Shown here one piece after another: positions 22,964-33,486 of a stretch of 64,000 nt of DNA. A program made the translations under genes and the position numbers. This DNA is from Symbiodinium kawagutii (taxonomy: Eukaryota > Sar > Dinophyceae > Suessiales > Symbiodiniaceae): assembly GCA_009767595.1 (NCBI GenBank), contig VSDK01006400.1:66806-130805 (forward strand). Reading direction: 5' to 3'. Numbering within the stretch: the first letter of the stretch is position 1; each line of letters begins with the position of its first letter. Below the pieces are notes generated by a model. It did no database searches. It was not told the origin of the DNA and worked only from the letters and a program-made list of their open reading frames with translations.

Positions 22964-23207
22964 GATGGCAAAGCGACATCATGCCCTTGGCCAGTAACTT
23001 GCGACCAAGTGTATGATGGGAAGTAAGTAACCCTACAGACCGCCGACTTGAAATATCAAGAACTCGTCCCTGCTTTATGAAGTGTTACGGTTGACAAGCA
23101 GTGAAGCCGGGATGTCATTTATCATCCAACCTGACTTTGGGAGCAGGGAGCTATTCCTGGTGTCCCGACCGGATCACTGCAGTTCCACACATTTCCCTGC
23201 ATCGTAA
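22964..23207 (+). CDS. two-exon gene model, 3' end
   Basis: Exon 22964-23022 (acceptor TTGATGAAACCAG, consensus donor GTAAGT) reads DGKATSCPWPVTCDQVYDG. Exon 23102-23207 (acceptor GACAAGCAG) continues in phase to TAA (EAGMSFIIQPDFGSRELFLV). A rival reading of exon 2 (CHLSSNLTLGAGSYSWCPD) ends at a GTGAGG donor at 23217 and would join the next exon in phase, so exon 2 may belong to either. Confidence 0.45.
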
Positions 23208-23326
23208 AATTCCCGGTGAGGCGGGATGTTTAAGAGAGTGTAACACTTGTAACAGTCGGGACTCTTTACATAATTCAACTGCTGTCATAAACTGCTGTAA
23301 CGACTATTGCTCGGACTGAGTCGCAG

Positions 23327-23523
23327 GGACTGTCGCACTGCTTGGATGGAAACACCAGCAGTGTCTCCCGCTGGTGCCACCTTGGCATGTCCTGAGAGTC
23401 GTTGCCGAGGTGGTTGGGCAGCAGATCTTGGAACGCTTGGAGAAAATCACCGGACACGTTGCCGTGTGCAGGTGGGACGGCCAGGGCACAGTGCTGCCAC
23501 CGTTGCAATGCCTAGACCAATGA
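23327..23523 (+). CDS. candidate terminal exon, 64 codons
   Basis: After CTGAGTCGCAG the frame is open to TGA with about two thirds G/C at third positions. It reads as a regular amphipathic protein (VLRVVAEVVGQQILERLEKI, then TGHVAVCRWDGQGTV). Other frames are also open but have lower GC3. No family was recognised. Confidence 0.48.
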
Positions 23524-23623
23524 TCAGTGGTTACAATGGCTATGAACCAAGAATCGTTGATGATGGATCAACATGGATCAATATGAACCACCAATCATGG
23601 GGGGAAGTAACCAACAATACTAG

Positions 23624-23818
23624 ATGGAACAGCAGGTACACCAGAATTACGTGGGTTCGACCCGCCAGTTGTTAATCAATGGACATGATCAAGGAGCAAT
23701 GGTGACCGTAGCAACAGCCATCAATAAAGCAAACTTCTTGGGCATGGCCACCCCCAGGAAGATCAAGAATCACAGTAGCATTACTGGCAGTGTTTGGAGC
23801 GGCCAATGGACGAGTTGA
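23624..23818 (+). CDS. 64-codon open frame, unknown protein
   Basis: ATG follows an in-frame TAG immediately and runs to TGA (GSTRQLLINGHDQGAMVTVA; TAINKANFLGMATPRKIK). No clear splice sites were seen. It could be a small gene, an exon or a remnant. Confidence 0.35.
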   Translation: MEQQVHQNYVGSTRQLLINGHDQGAMVTVATAINKANFLGMATPRKIKNHSSITGSVWSGQWTS

Positions 23819-25122
23819 TATGCCTTGGAGCACCAACAAAAAGCCTTGGTGATTCTAGGTATGATTGATATGCCGATGTTGTCTGCTTGATTGGCATCAT
23901 TGGAGAAACATATTTTAGTATTATTGGAGGTACATGTTACTTTCTTGTATTTTTTGCGTTTGGGCATGATTAGAGAGACATGTTGTTTTGAACGACTTGT
24001 GGCCATATTTTTGACAGTCACGGTCACGGTCATTAGTGAACAAACCGGAATCTACATGCACTTCCATGCATTCGTCCACGTATACATGCACGTGCACCCA
24101 TAAGATAAAACAAGCTAACACATAAGTTAACAAACAAGATAACAAATAAGATAACAAATGAGTTTCCAAGTAAGATAACAATTAAGACACACAATACATA
24201 GATAGTACATACATCATGACATGATCATCATGGTATCCATGTTCCACTACGAAGGGTGACGACTCAGTGGTGCCGGGTCTCACCGTTAGTGGCACAGGTA
24301 CCGCAAGGACAGCTACTGGCCACGACCTAAGGGTGTGGTTGGGTGACCAGGTGTGAAGCAACGTTCATAAGCACCCACTGTTTGCTGACCATAGCCTAAC
24401 AGTACTTGTTATGTAAAGTATATAGCTATATGATATATAGTCAGTGTTAGCTACTATGTATAGTCGGTTGTTCAACCGTAGCCTCAGGGCACCAAGAACC
24501 GCCGGTATTCGGGTACCAGTCAACAACCTGAAGGTTGCGCAACCTGCAATGTATGTCACGGTCTCAGCTAGGAGATAGCTGGGTACCGATCATAGTGATG
24601 GCAGTGGAGAACCAGAAGTGAAATAATCTATTTAGAGAAACCATAAGTTTATTTGGAGAACCCATAAACTAAACCAATTTTTTGTGTACTGAAGGGTGCA
24701 CAGGGACCACCAAAATAATTGCTACATACTGGTGGCAACGGGCATCATGGACGCACTTGCTACTGGGACGACCTTCGCTCCACGGATCCGGTCCATCCGG
24801 ATCATCGTTGTCGCTCAACTGCCGCCGGTTCGAACGGCTGATTTAAGGAGGTGAACTTTGGTGAATCATAGGATTTGGAGCTCCATCATACTTAATTCTC
24901 TGCTCAGTTCGTTCATGGCAGTAGGGTTCTTTCAGAAATGAACTCCTGGCTCCGAAGAAAGTTTTTACCATCAAGCCTCGATAATTGCATCTGTCGGTGC
25001 TCGTTTCCCATTCTATCCAGACTGCTGCCTTGGAAACTTTGGAAACCTCCCTGATGTTACCATGCTGCCCTTGGTCTCCCTTGAAACCTCTCCGGTTCGT
25101 AACGGGGCTGCCATGTCCACAG

Positions 25123-25264
25123 GGCAGGTTTCACAGGGGCAGATGTGAACGTAATGCGTTGCCAGCCGTTTGAGGTGCAAAAACTACAAGGACCTTTGTG
25201 GTGGCGTCCTTGCGCAGCCCCAAAGTTGTTGGAGCGCTGGTTTTTTTGGATGAACCTGGTGTAA
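25123..25264 (+). CDS. candidate exon upstream of the satellite
   Basis: After GCCATGTCCACAG the frame GADVNVMRCQPFEVQKLQGP, then LWWRPCAAPKLLERWFF, runs to TAA, with CTG|GTGTAA as a possible donor. Neighbouring frames on both strands are open as well. Confidence 0.35.
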
Positions 25265-25336
25265 AGGATCGTCATGAGCATGTCAATGAACATGTTTATA
25301 GGTATGTTTACAATCACATTTATATGCATGATCAGG

Positions 25337-25389
<53 letters not shown>

Positions 25390-25523
25390 GATCATCATCC
25401 TCCTCCTCATCATCATCATCATCATGATGATCATCATCATGATCATCATGATCATCATCATGATCATCATCATTCATCATCATAATCATCATGATCATCA
25501 TGATCATCATGATCATGATCGTG

Positions 25524-25561
<38 letters not shown>

Positions 25562-25673
25562 GATCATGATCATGATCATGATCATCAGCATCATCATCAT
25601 CATGATCATGATCATGATCATCATCATCATCATAATCATCATGATCATCATGATCATCATGATCATGATCGTG

Positions 25674-25705
<32 letters not shown>

Positions 25706-26069
25706 GATCATCATCCTCCTCCTCCTCCTCCTTCCCCTCCTCCTCCTCCTCCTTCTCATCACCATCACCATCACCATCAACATCACCATTACCATTACCA
25801 TCACCATCACCATCATCACCATCATCATCCTCATGATCATTATCATCATCATCATCATCATCACCATCACCATCACCATCACCATCATCACCATCACCAT
25901 CATCATCATCATCATCATCATGATCATCATCATCATGATCATGATCATGATCATCATCATCATGATCATCATCATCATCATCCTCCTCCTCATCATCATC
26001 ATCATGATGATCATCATCATGATCATCATCATGATCATCATCATGATCATCATCATGATCATCATCATG

Positions 26070-26107
<38 letters not shown>

Positions 26108-26108
26108 T
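25337..26108. repeat. 770-bp CAT/ATC satellite with TGATCA interruptions
   Basis: Almost pure ATC trinucleotides are interrupted by GATCATCAT, GATCATGATC, CTC and CACCAT blocks. Because the unit is 3 bp and has no stop codon, frames of 220-311 codons (poly-His, poly-Ile, poly-Met, poly-Asp) exist on both strands. They are treated as artefacts. Confidence 0.95.
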
Positions 26109-26490
26109 TTCGTCCACGGTCACACGGAACAAACAATCAGTTCGGACCAGGTGTGAAGAAAAGGAGCTTCGGACCCTATAGAATCAGGATGGTCATTCTC
26201 CAGTGGTGAGAAATTCCCAAATATGAGATTCTTCTGCCTTTAGTTTTGATTGCTCATAAAGTAGCCGTCCGCGCAAATAGGTTTCTCATGAGAGTTCTTG
26301 TTTTTCGGGAGGAAAAGGTATTCATCACCTTTTGCGGGTTGTGATGTCCAGTGATCACAACTTCCATTGAATCATGTTTGTTGATGACAACATTTTTTCT
26401 TGTATATTTCTAAACGTTTTTGCTTATTCGTTGATGGCGACACTCTCGGGTCGCTAATTCATCACCGACAACGGACTTTGAGCTTTCCAG

Positions 26491-26849
26491 ATTGGCTTGA
26501 GACTTATCTATCACCCCACATACTGTTGCTGTCTATGCAACATTTTTCTTCTCCAAATTGTGCTGAGGAAGAGAGAAGACAGGTTTATAGGCAATGATTT
26601 TTCCTGGACACCACTTGCACAGCCCATCATTTTTCCTCCGAACTTGCCTGAAAGATAGGATCTTCACTGTTCACTGCTGTATGTTGCCCCATGTTGGTCC
26701 ATGTTGCCCCAAAGGTTTCTCCATGTCCTCCTTGGCAAAGTGCCGGCCATATCAGGAGCTTTATGCCGATCCCACCAAGCATTTCACAGATGAAGAGTTG
26801 AAAGAAAGAGATGCCAACATTAAACCTGGAGAGGAGGTGGGGAGCATGG
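26491..26849 (+). CDS. two-exon gene model, acidic protein
   Basis: Exon 26491-26582 (acceptor TTGAGCTTTCCAG, donor GTTTAT) reads WLETYLSPHILLLSMQHFSS, then PNCAEEERRQ. Exon 26756-26849 (acceptor GCCATATCAG, consensus donor GTGAGC) follows in phase 0 with ELYADPTKHFTDEELKERDA, then NIKPGEEVGSM. An ATG at 26723 lies in frame just upstream of exon 2. The highly charged helical stretch is typical of a soluble protein. No family was recognised, and the next exon was not found. Confidence 0.52.
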
Positions 26850-26954
26850 GTGAGCATGCGGTTGACAGCCCACAGGCTTGCTGCTTAGGAAGTGTTTGGT
26901 AAAGGTTGACACACTCATCATATATTGTTAACATACACATGTATGTACATAGAT

Positions 26955-27007
26955 GGACAGATAATTAGATAGATAGATAGCCAGTCAGATAGATAGATAG
27001 AAAGATG

Positions 27008-27038
<31 letters not shown>

Positions 27039-27060
27039 GGACAGATGCATGGACGGATAG
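26955..27060. repeat. (GATA)n microsatellite
   Basis: GATA/TAGA units with scattered substitutions. Confidence 0.95.
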
Positions 27061-27317
27061 CTACATACTCTTCCACTGCGTGTTGTACCTACATGGTACT
27101 ACATGGCAATACACGCAGACAAGAGCTGCACACAGACAGTTTGTGTTTGTAGTGAAATGCTGATGTAAACGTTCTGATTTGTTTGTGACGACCTCAAACG
27201 GCCTTAATGTGGGTAGTGAATATCGTCGGGCAAAACTCAACAGTGACCTGTGATTTTGGCCTGGAACTTCGATGGCAAAGGATCCAGAATCTTGTAAGAG
27301 CATGAACGCAGATGTAG

Positions 27318-27479
27318 GTGTTGTCCATTTCTTCTTATGGAAATGATGCGTCGAAAGCAATGGTGGACCCTCATTTCTGGCAAACCAAGATGCTACAGTG
27401 CAAGATGTGCACCACATGTGAAGTATCTGAGCACTTATTCCACCTCCAAGTGCTTCACTTCAAAAGCATCAGCTTTTGA
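27318..27479 (+). CDS. candidate terminal exon with a Cys/His cluster
   Basis: After GAACGCAGATGTAG the frame is open for 53 codons to TGA (SSYGNDASKAMVDPHFWQ; LQCKMCTTCEVSEHLFHLQV). The spacing C-x2-C-x2-C followed by H-x2-H-x4-H resembles a zinc site but matches no family I can name. A second frame (MEMMRRKQWWTLISGKPR) overlaps it. Confidence 0.4.
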   Translation: MLSISSYGNDASKAMVDPHFWQTKMLQCKMCTTCEVSEHLFHLQVLHFKSISF

Positions 27480-27606
27480 CGGCACCCCCAGGACTATGGC
27501 CATAGTTGTTGCACTGTTATTGGTTGAGCCTAGAGACGGTTCTTATCCACAATATGCCGTGATTACGCAGTCATTCTGCCGTTGGTTGTGAGTGCCTTCA
27601 TGACTG

Positions 27607-27963
27607 GTGAAGCGATTCGTGTCGCCACTGGTGACCTGCGATGCCCTGCAATGCCCTGCGATGCTGGAGGCGCAATGGTGCCTCTTTGATCCCATGATCA
27701 GTGCGTACTACGGTGCCATGGCTGCAGCAACGAACCAGCTGCAAAGCTCATGGGGAAGCAAGGCCTTCAAGGGACATTCGACCAACAGAGATGACCACAG
27801 ATTGGAATGGCTGGTGAAAGTTCCAGTGCCACCGTTGGAGTCCCCACAACAGCCCGAATTCATGTGGCAGTGCAGCCTAGCTCAAGGCACCTGTCCCTTG
27901 GTAACTGATCCAGGTCACATGGCACCCGTCGCGTTCGCTCGCGTCACGTTGTCCGCGCGCTGA
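27607..27963 (+). CDS. 118-codon open frame, unknown protein
   Basis: This is the longest GC3-rich plus-strand frame in this part (LVTCDALQCPAMLEAQWCLF; HRLEWLVKVPVPPLESPQQ). No good start codon or splice pair was chosen. A frame with ATG at 27600 (TGEAIRVATGDLRCPAMP) overlaps its first third. It is likely one long exon. Confidence 0.45.
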   Translation: MKRFVSPLVTCDALQCPAMLEAQWCLFDPMISAYYGAMAAATNQLQSSWGSKAFKGHSTNRDDHRLEWLVKVPVPPLESPQQPEFMWQCSLAQGTCPLVTDPGHMAPVAFARVTLSAR

Positions 27964-28153
27964 GGAAAGCTCTACCAGAGCTCGAAGAAGGCGCGGCGCA
28001 GATGGGTGGCCGATGACACGAAGCCGGGGGGAACCCGGGGGAAGCAGGCGATCAGCGCCAGGTCTCCCCAAGGTTTCTTGTATTTGTCCTGAATGGTATT
28101 GGTATTGATGTCAAATCTGGATGAAGCACACTCCTGATTGTTGGTTGATTTAG

Positions 28154-28449
28154 TCGTATCATCTGAGTTGGAAATCTTTGTGCCAGGACACAGTCTAGCT
28201 CAGCTGGCAGTTGGCTTACTGGTTGCCAAGCAGTTGTACTCCAGCAGCTATGAACAACAACCACGAATAAGCTATAAAGCACAGGTTCTTCAAAATCGTC
28301 TTTATTCAATTTTGTCCTATCATTTATAAAGTCTTTTCCATGGTGAACTTGCATCGTAGGAGGAATATGGGAAAAAAAGCACTGGGCGACCAAGCAGAAA
28401 TGACACAGCCTCTGACTTTGAAATGCTTGGAGCACTTCTCAATGTCTAG
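28154..28449 (+). CDS. two-exon gene model, 3' end
   Basis: Exon 28154-28284 (acceptor TTGGTTGATTTAG, donor GTTCTT) reads FVPGHSLAQLAVGLLVAKQL. The acceptor CATCGTAG at 28359 leads in phase 0 into EEYGKKSTGRPSRNDTASDF and a TAG at 28447. An overlapping 120-codon frame (next entry) competes for the second exon. Confidence 0.42.
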
Positions 28450-28702
28450 TAGTTCATGGCTGACATCAGAAGATCGTCCTCTACTCGTTTGGTGCAGTGT
28501 CAAAACCGGCCTTGATGCACAGCTCGGATATCATCAGCCCAAGAAATCTCACCCTGGGCATCTAAAATACTCCACAGATGAACCAATTGACATTGACATG
28601 TGTGGAAAAGTGTCAACATTTTGCACAGCTAGTGATCATAAATTTGCGGCTGTTGTGGAAAAGGCGTTGCTGGGAGACACTCTTCAGACCTCTAAGAGCT
28701 GA
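28340..28702 (+). CDS. 120-codon open frame, unknown protein
   Basis: ATG at 28340 to TGA (EDRPLLVWCSVKTGLDAQLG; KYSTDEPIDIDMCGKVST). The acceptor CACTTCTCAATGTCTAG at 28450 would place an exon at 28451-28702 in this frame. It overlaps the end of the preceding model in another frame, so at least one of the two is wrong or alternative. Confidence 0.42.
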   Translation: MVNLHRRRNMGKKALGDQAEMTQPLTLKCLEHFSMSSSSWLTSEDRPLLVWCSVKTGLDAQLGYHQPKKSHPGHLKYSTDEPIDIDMCGKVSTFCTASDHKFAAVVEKALLGDTLQTSKS

Positions 28703-28711
28703 GCCTGACAG

Positions 28712-29092
28712 GAAGAGTTCCTGAAAAAGCAGCAGTTGTACCTGGCGAGGCGCTGTGTGGGACATGAAGGGGGAATTTTAGAGGACATCCACGCGTTCAG
28801 TATGGGACTACTTTGGAACAGCATCCTGAGATTTGGGGAAAGATGGTCTTGTGAAAGCACTTTGGACTTGAAAGTCCAACCGAATGGGCAGAACTTTGAA
28901 ACATGGAGCTTGTCCAAGCCTGGTTCAACCACCATGGAACTCATCCCCGGTGAAAAACCACCTCTCATAAGGGGTGATCTCCAGTGGATCACCAGGAGAT
29001 CCAGCCACACCAACAGGCTCACAAGAAATGGGTCCATCCGTGGTACCTACAAGCAGCATCCAGCCGCTCATAGCCAAACCATCGGTGACTGA
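28712..29092 (+). CDS. 126-codon open frame, unknown protein
   Basis: After AGCCTGACAG the frame is open in phase 0 to TGA at 29090 (EEFLKKQQLYLARRCVGHEG; STLDLKVQPNGQNFETWSL; STTMELIPGEKPPLIRGDLQ). This length is uncommon by chance here. From 28974 another frame of 122 codons (GSPGDPATPTGSQEMGPSVV) overlaps it and continues to 29342. A splice around 28990 could switch between them. Confidence 0.48.
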   Translation, partial: EEFLKKQQLYLARRCVGHEGGILEDIHAFSMGLLWNSILRFGERWSCESTLDLKVQPNGQNFETWSLSKPGSTTMELIPGEKPPLIRGDLQWITRRSSHTNRLTRNGSIRGTYKQHPAAHSQTIGD

Positions 29093-29412
29093 GGATGGCT
29101 TTGCACAATCTAATGTAGGGCTCGGTCAAGGGCTGGATCTCCATGCTAGCGCTTCTACAGTTTCTTGTTGGGGATCCCGGCCTTGTAGCTTTCTACAACT
29201 GAGGACCAACCAGTTGCACCATGTCACTGCTGGTCCAGCAACCAATCAGCCATTTTTTTTCAGCGTGGCGGCAGCCAAAACCACGGTTGGCCACAGTGGC
29301 GCCCCTGGGAGCCCTACCCGAATACCCACGGGAAGCAACTAGTTCTAGTCCACTATCAGAAGCTATGCGAACCTTATGGCCCATCTGTGTATGTGCAATT
29401 TTACCTGTCTAG

Positions 29413-29556
29413 AAGGCCACCAGGCAAGAAATGAGGCGGCTGCTACTACATCAATTTGGTGATTTACGCAGTTTCAGGTTCATGAACAGACAGATTCCCA
29501 CTGTTTCAGCAGACAACTATCTTGGTAGGGATGGCTGGCTGAATCAAATCAACTGA
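29413..29556 (+). CDS. candidate terminal exon
   Basis: The strong acceptor CAATTTTACCTGTCTAG is followed by 47 codons to TGA (KATRQEMRRLLLHQFGDLRS, then FRFMNRQIPTVSADNYLG). The block just upstream, 29264-29400, follows CCATTTTTTTTCAG and is open in all frames, so it is probably also exonic. Confidence 0.48.
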   Translation, partial: KATRQEMRRLLLHQFGDLRSFRFMNRQIPTVSADNYLGRDGWLNQIN

Positions 29557-29648
29557 CTTCAGATCCATGTGCCCAATCCCAGAGCTGTCTGTAGTTGCAA
29601 ACTGGTACCCTCTTGCATCGTGTTTGGTGCATGAAGTCTTTCAGTCTA

Positions 29649-29780
29649 TAATGTCTACCCAGGATTAATAAACCCCTGGTTGATTACTAGGGGGTATCCC
29701 CCAAAAGCCCTGGTTTCCCATCAAATTGGTAACCCCCTCAATTAATCGATCTGGGGTTTATTAATCCTGGGTCAACCTTA
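29649..29780. mobile_element. family B element (hairpin)
   Basis: ACCCAGGATTAATAAACCCC on the left is matched by GGGGTTTATTAATCCTGGGT on the right, about 120 bp apart, with a further partial inverted repeat inside (GGGGGTATCCCCC and CCCTGGTTTCCCATC). There are no ORFs. Confidence 0.9.
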
Positions 29781-29935
29781 AGTTTGTAAGCAGCCATCGG
29801 GCAGCACATTGCAGCAAGTGAATTTGTGCTCATCCAGGTGATCAATTTCAAGGAACCCCCAGCTGTTCCGTCTATCATAGCCTCGGGGCTTGCAATGGAT
29901 GGTTCATAGCCGGGAACAACAAATTCAAGATAAAT

Positions 29936-30035
29936 ATACATATGTATATGTATATATATATATATGTGTGTATATATATATATGTGTGTATATATATATG
30001 TGTGTATATATATATATGTGTGTATATATATATAA
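29936..30035. repeat. TATA/TGTG compound microsatellite
   Basis: TATATATATGTGTG units repeat about five times. Confidence 0.95.
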
Positions 30036-30065
30036 AAGTACAAACATATAGCAGAACTCAATGTC

Positions 30066-30660
30066 AGATCTTCAAATTTTGGTTGTGGTTGCGGTTGCTC
30101 TTGCGATTGAAGTTTGGATTGTGATTGTGGTTGCGGTTGTGGTGGTGGTGATTCACAGTGGTACTGGTGGTGGTGGTGGTCGTCGTCGTAGTGGTAAGAG
30201 TCAGAGTAAGAGTAAGAGTAACAGTAAGAGTAAGAGTAAAAGTAACAGTAAGATTAAGAGTAAGAGTAAGAGCAAGATTAGTAGGAGTAATAGGAGTAGT
30301 GGGAGTAGTAGGAGCAATAGGAAAAGTAGCAGCAGCAGCAGCAGCGGCAGCAGCAGCAGCAGCAGNNNNNNNNNNNNNNNNNNNNNNNNNNNNNNNNNNN
30401 NNNNNNNNNNNNNNNNNNNNNNNNNNNNNNNNNNNNNNNNNNNNNNNNNNNNNNNNNNNNNNNNNNNNNNNNNNNNNNNNNNNNNNTGGTGTTGTGGTTG
30501 TGGTTGTGATTGTGGTTGTGGTTGTGGTTGTGGTTGTCGTCGTCGTCCTCATCCTCGTCGTCGTCGTCCTGGTCCTCGTCGTCGTCGTCGTCGTCCTCAT
30601 CCTCGTCCTCATCCTCGTCCTCATCCTCGTCCTCATCCTCGTCGTCGTGGTTGTTATATA
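30066..30660. repeat. compound simple repeat with assembly gap
   Basis: Blocks of TTGCGGTTG, AAGAGT, GTAGGA and AGC lead into N bases at 30366-30486, then GTTGTG, CGTCGT and CTCATC blocks. The Ser-, Val-, Thr- and Arg-rich frames of 160-230 codons on both strands are products of this repeat. Confidence 0.95.
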
Positions 30661-31022
30661 GCCGTTAGTGGCAGCAGCTGACAATGATGATAATGGTATT
30701 CTGTGCAGAAAACAATATTCGACAACTGTTTTTGATGGTAAGAGGCCGGCCATGAAAATGATATATCAAGTAGGGTGGTTTCTCAATATGGGGCTCCAAT
30801 TACCATCCAATGATTGGAATGTTTAATGTTGTTTGTGTCAGCGTGCTGACCCCCAAACTAGATGTCTTGAATCTTAATTTGTTCCTTTGTCATGGCGGAC
30901 CCAGAGGGAGGCAATACTGACCACAGTAGGGAAACATACTAAAGATCCATATCTGCTTGGTGGTTTAAACAATTCTTATTTTTCCAAATGTAATTATTAT
31001 CAGCAAAACATATTTTCCATAG

Positions 31023-31267
31023 GGGTTGAAACATCCAACCAGATATCTTGCACCTCCCTTGGATGGAAAACAGACATCGGAAGGGTTCCCTGCGCAGATC
31101 GCCCCAGGGCCTTAGCTGCCATCACGGGCGATAACTGCGAATTTGGTGCCAAACCCAGTGCCAGGGTTCGCTGCCGTTGGCAGAAGGCTTCGATCCACAA
31201 GCGCAAGATCCATAGAACCAGCAAGTCAATACCCAAAAAGTGTTCAGATACATCTCTGCGACAATGA
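31023..31267 (+). CDS. terminal exon candidate, 80 codons
   Basis: The acceptor AACATATTTTCCATAG precedes a frame with GC-rich third positions to TGA at 31265 (SNQISCTSLGWKTDIGRVP; CEFGAKPSARVRCRWQKAS; HKRKIHRTSKSIPKK). The C-terminus is strongly basic, so nucleic-acid or nuclear roles are possible but unproven. The same frame is open upstream to 30887. Confidence 0.5.
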
Positions 31268-31848
31268 GATGGGAGTATTAACAAACGAATGGGCGATATA
31301 TCACTCGATAAATTGTTCGGGAACAACAGCTGCTACTGTAGTGCGTTTGGGACAATATAATATCAAGCTTTTCCTTGTGAGAACCCACTCAATTGGGTTT
31401 CTATCAAGCTACCCTTACCTTTTGGAGGAAGAACTTTGAGTCAGCCTAGGTGCTTGGATGTGTGCTGAGGCGGTCGAATTGGTGGGAGGAATGGTGGAAG
31501 TTTCAGATGGTTAGTCAAACATCCATCATAGAAATAGCTGATTTGCCTATCAAAGCCAGTGATGTCTTTGACTTCCAGGTCAGTTTGCCAGAGTGTAACG
31601 ATGGTTGTTAATGATGATTAATTAAGGATGATGAATCATGATGGTTGATGGTGCTTCATGATGGTCAATGATGATTGATGATGCTTCGTGCCGCGTAATG
31701 TTGCTTAATCATGTCGGAAAGAACAGGATTGGAACAAGAGGACGAAGGAAGAGGATTGGGTATGTCTCAAACAAAGCTTCGAAATGTGGAAGGGCGCTTG
31801 AACCAGGACACTTTCCGTCATTTCGCAGAAATTTTGCATGCTGCTCAG

Positions 31849-32089
31849 CTGTGAAATCCCAATCGCGACCTGGGCTGAAAGCCAGTGGGGGATTCAACAA
31901 GCCAGTTCAACGGCTCCATCGGTGAAGTCGCTGGGTCGATGTTGGTTGGGTGCTGCCGATCATCAGACTCCGTTGGGTGAACGAGGTATCAATTTTTCTT
32001 ATTCTTCGGGAATGTTCATCAGACATACAAGAGTTCAAGATCAAGTCGTAAATACCACATGTCAGCCAGCAAAAAAAGAAACTGGTTGA
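31849..32089 (+). CDS. terminal exon candidate, about 80 codons
   Basis: The strong acceptor TTTTGCATGCTGCTCAG is followed by an open frame to TGA (ATWAESQWGIQQASSTAPS; VKSLGRCWLGAADHQTPL; MFIRHTRVQDQVVNTTCQP). An overlapping frame at 31668-31925 is basic and also open. No family was recognised. Confidence 0.45.
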
Positions 32090-32203
32090 TTATTCAATGA
32101 GAAAATACGAACTGGTTCGGCTTCCAGAAACTCTCCAAGCTAGCTATGAAATCCCATGAGATGGGAATCCCATGGAATCCCCAAGCATGAAGTGATAGCT
32201 TAG

Positions 32204-32288
32204 GGTATGGCTTTCATGGCGGCCGAAGGCTTACTACTTGGCCAAGGACGAGTGGAAACCCAACGACAACACGCCGTTGGTGTCTTGA
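32204..32288 (+). CDS. short terminal exon candidate
   Basis: After AGTGATAGCTTAG the frame VWLSWRPKAYYLAKDEWKPN runs to TGA with about 70 percent GC3. A rival frame begins at ATG 32217 (MAAEGLLLGQGRVETQRQ). Confidence 0.35.
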
Positions 32289-32339
32289 ACGGAACGGGCT
32301 CGCAGTGGTGGTGGGCCCTCTGCGAGTAGTGGATTATGG

Positions 32340-32610
32340 ATGTTATCAATTATGGATCATCATATATCAATAGTAGTGGATGTTATCATTTTATGGATGA
32401 TTGAGTATTGTGATTATGGATCAACCCTCAATTCACCATCAATTGCGACCAGTAACCACTGATTAAGCATTAATTGAGGTCATTCATTCACCATCAATGA
32501 ACCATTGATTAAGGTCATTCATTATCAACTAACATTTGGTCAACCATTGATTCACCATCAGTTGACCAGCAAATAAACATCAATTCACTGCAAGTTGACT
32601 ATTGGTTAAA
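32340..32610. repeat. degenerate ATTGATCA/TTCACCAT-type sequence
   Basis: Words such as CATTGATTAAGG, CACCATCAATTG and GGTCATTCATT recur with irregular spacing. Similar diffuse repeats occur at 35060-35140, 35935-36075 and 39620-39975. Confidence 0.6.
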
Positions 32611-32611
32611 T

Positions 32612-32740
32612 ATGAATTCAGCATTTGGGACGACAAACCAGTTCAGCCACAAAGAAGACATTCTAACTGCAAACAGGGGCGGTCCATGGACAACTGCCAT
32701 CACCAGGCCAGGGATTGTTGCAGGAGAGGGTTATCGTTGA
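32612..32740 (+). CDS. 42-codon open frame, exon candidate
   Basis: ATG to TGA, or an exon from 32622 after AAATATGAATTCAG (FGTTNQFSHKEDILTANRGG; PWTTAITRPGIVAGEGYR). It has ordinary soluble composition. It is isolated. Confidence 0.4.
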   Translation: MNSAFGTTNQFSHKEDILTANRGGPWTTAITRPGIVAGEGYR

Positions 32741-33388
32741 GAACACCCACGAAAACGAGGTAGATGCATTTCCAAAATGGTGTCCTTGATGATTTGCTTT
32801 GTATATCTATGTGTACATGTGTTTGTACATCAATGTATATCTGTCAATACATGTATGTATACACATAACTCATAATATATTTACGTATGCATGTCATGAA
32901 GAGTAGCTGCCTCAACCGCTCAAAAAACTGCTTATCTAGGCCACGGCAAGCATGAAGAAATCATGGGCGGACCAATCATCCAGCCATGTGCAAAAGCCAG
33001 GTCTGGACCATGGTGGACTTAAAGCTGGCCATCTACGAAATGGAGATCAGTCTGGGAGGAAGTGGCGGCCTGGCACCAGGTTGGATGCTTTCACTTGGTG
33101 TTTTCCCAATGGTTGAGGATGACATATTTAATTGTGGATTACTTCAATGCTAAGGCAGCGGGGGAATGAACCCCCTTTTAGCCAGAAATGGAAAGCATGG
33201 TTGCGGATGAAGATCAGAATGAAACATGATTATGGTAGAAGGTTTCCGTTGCCAGAATGTTTTTTGCTGTGAATGAATAGGTGTACAGTTGTACATCTAC
33301 AATCATTTACATATGCAGATACATGCATATACGGTAGACGATCGATGGTTGTATGTAGGAACGTCTATGTGTACTGCGTAAATTGCAG

Positions 33389-33486
33389 AAATGGACTGGT
33401 AGCGCCACTCCTCCAAGCTGGAAAGTCATTGAAATGGATGCTAACCTTTGAATTCCGAAAACCCGCTCCGTGGAAACGGACAAGAG
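33389..33486 (+). CDS. candidate internal exon, basic
   Basis: TGCGTAAATTGCAG and AGAG|GTAGAA bound 32 codons (NGLVAPLLQAGKSLKWMLTF, EFRKPAPWKRTR). The same frame is open upstream to 33273. Confidence 0.38.

Noticed and set aside
24815..24850. Possible tRNA T-arm (GGTTCGAAC)
   Set aside because: No A-box, no acceptor stem and no cloverleaf pairing upstream.
25274..26209. 311-codon His/Ile-rich frame and its minus-strand Met/Asp counterparts
   Set aside because: They arise from a trinucleotide satellite that has no stop in any frame. Length is not evidence of coding here.
29264..29412. Exon 29264-29386 spliced to 29413
   Set aside because: The acceptor is strong and phase fits, but the intron would be 26 nt, which I consider too short to claim.
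30061..30753. 206- and 229-codon Ser/Val/Thr-rich frames
   Set aside because: Made of simple repeats and interrupted by 121 N bases.
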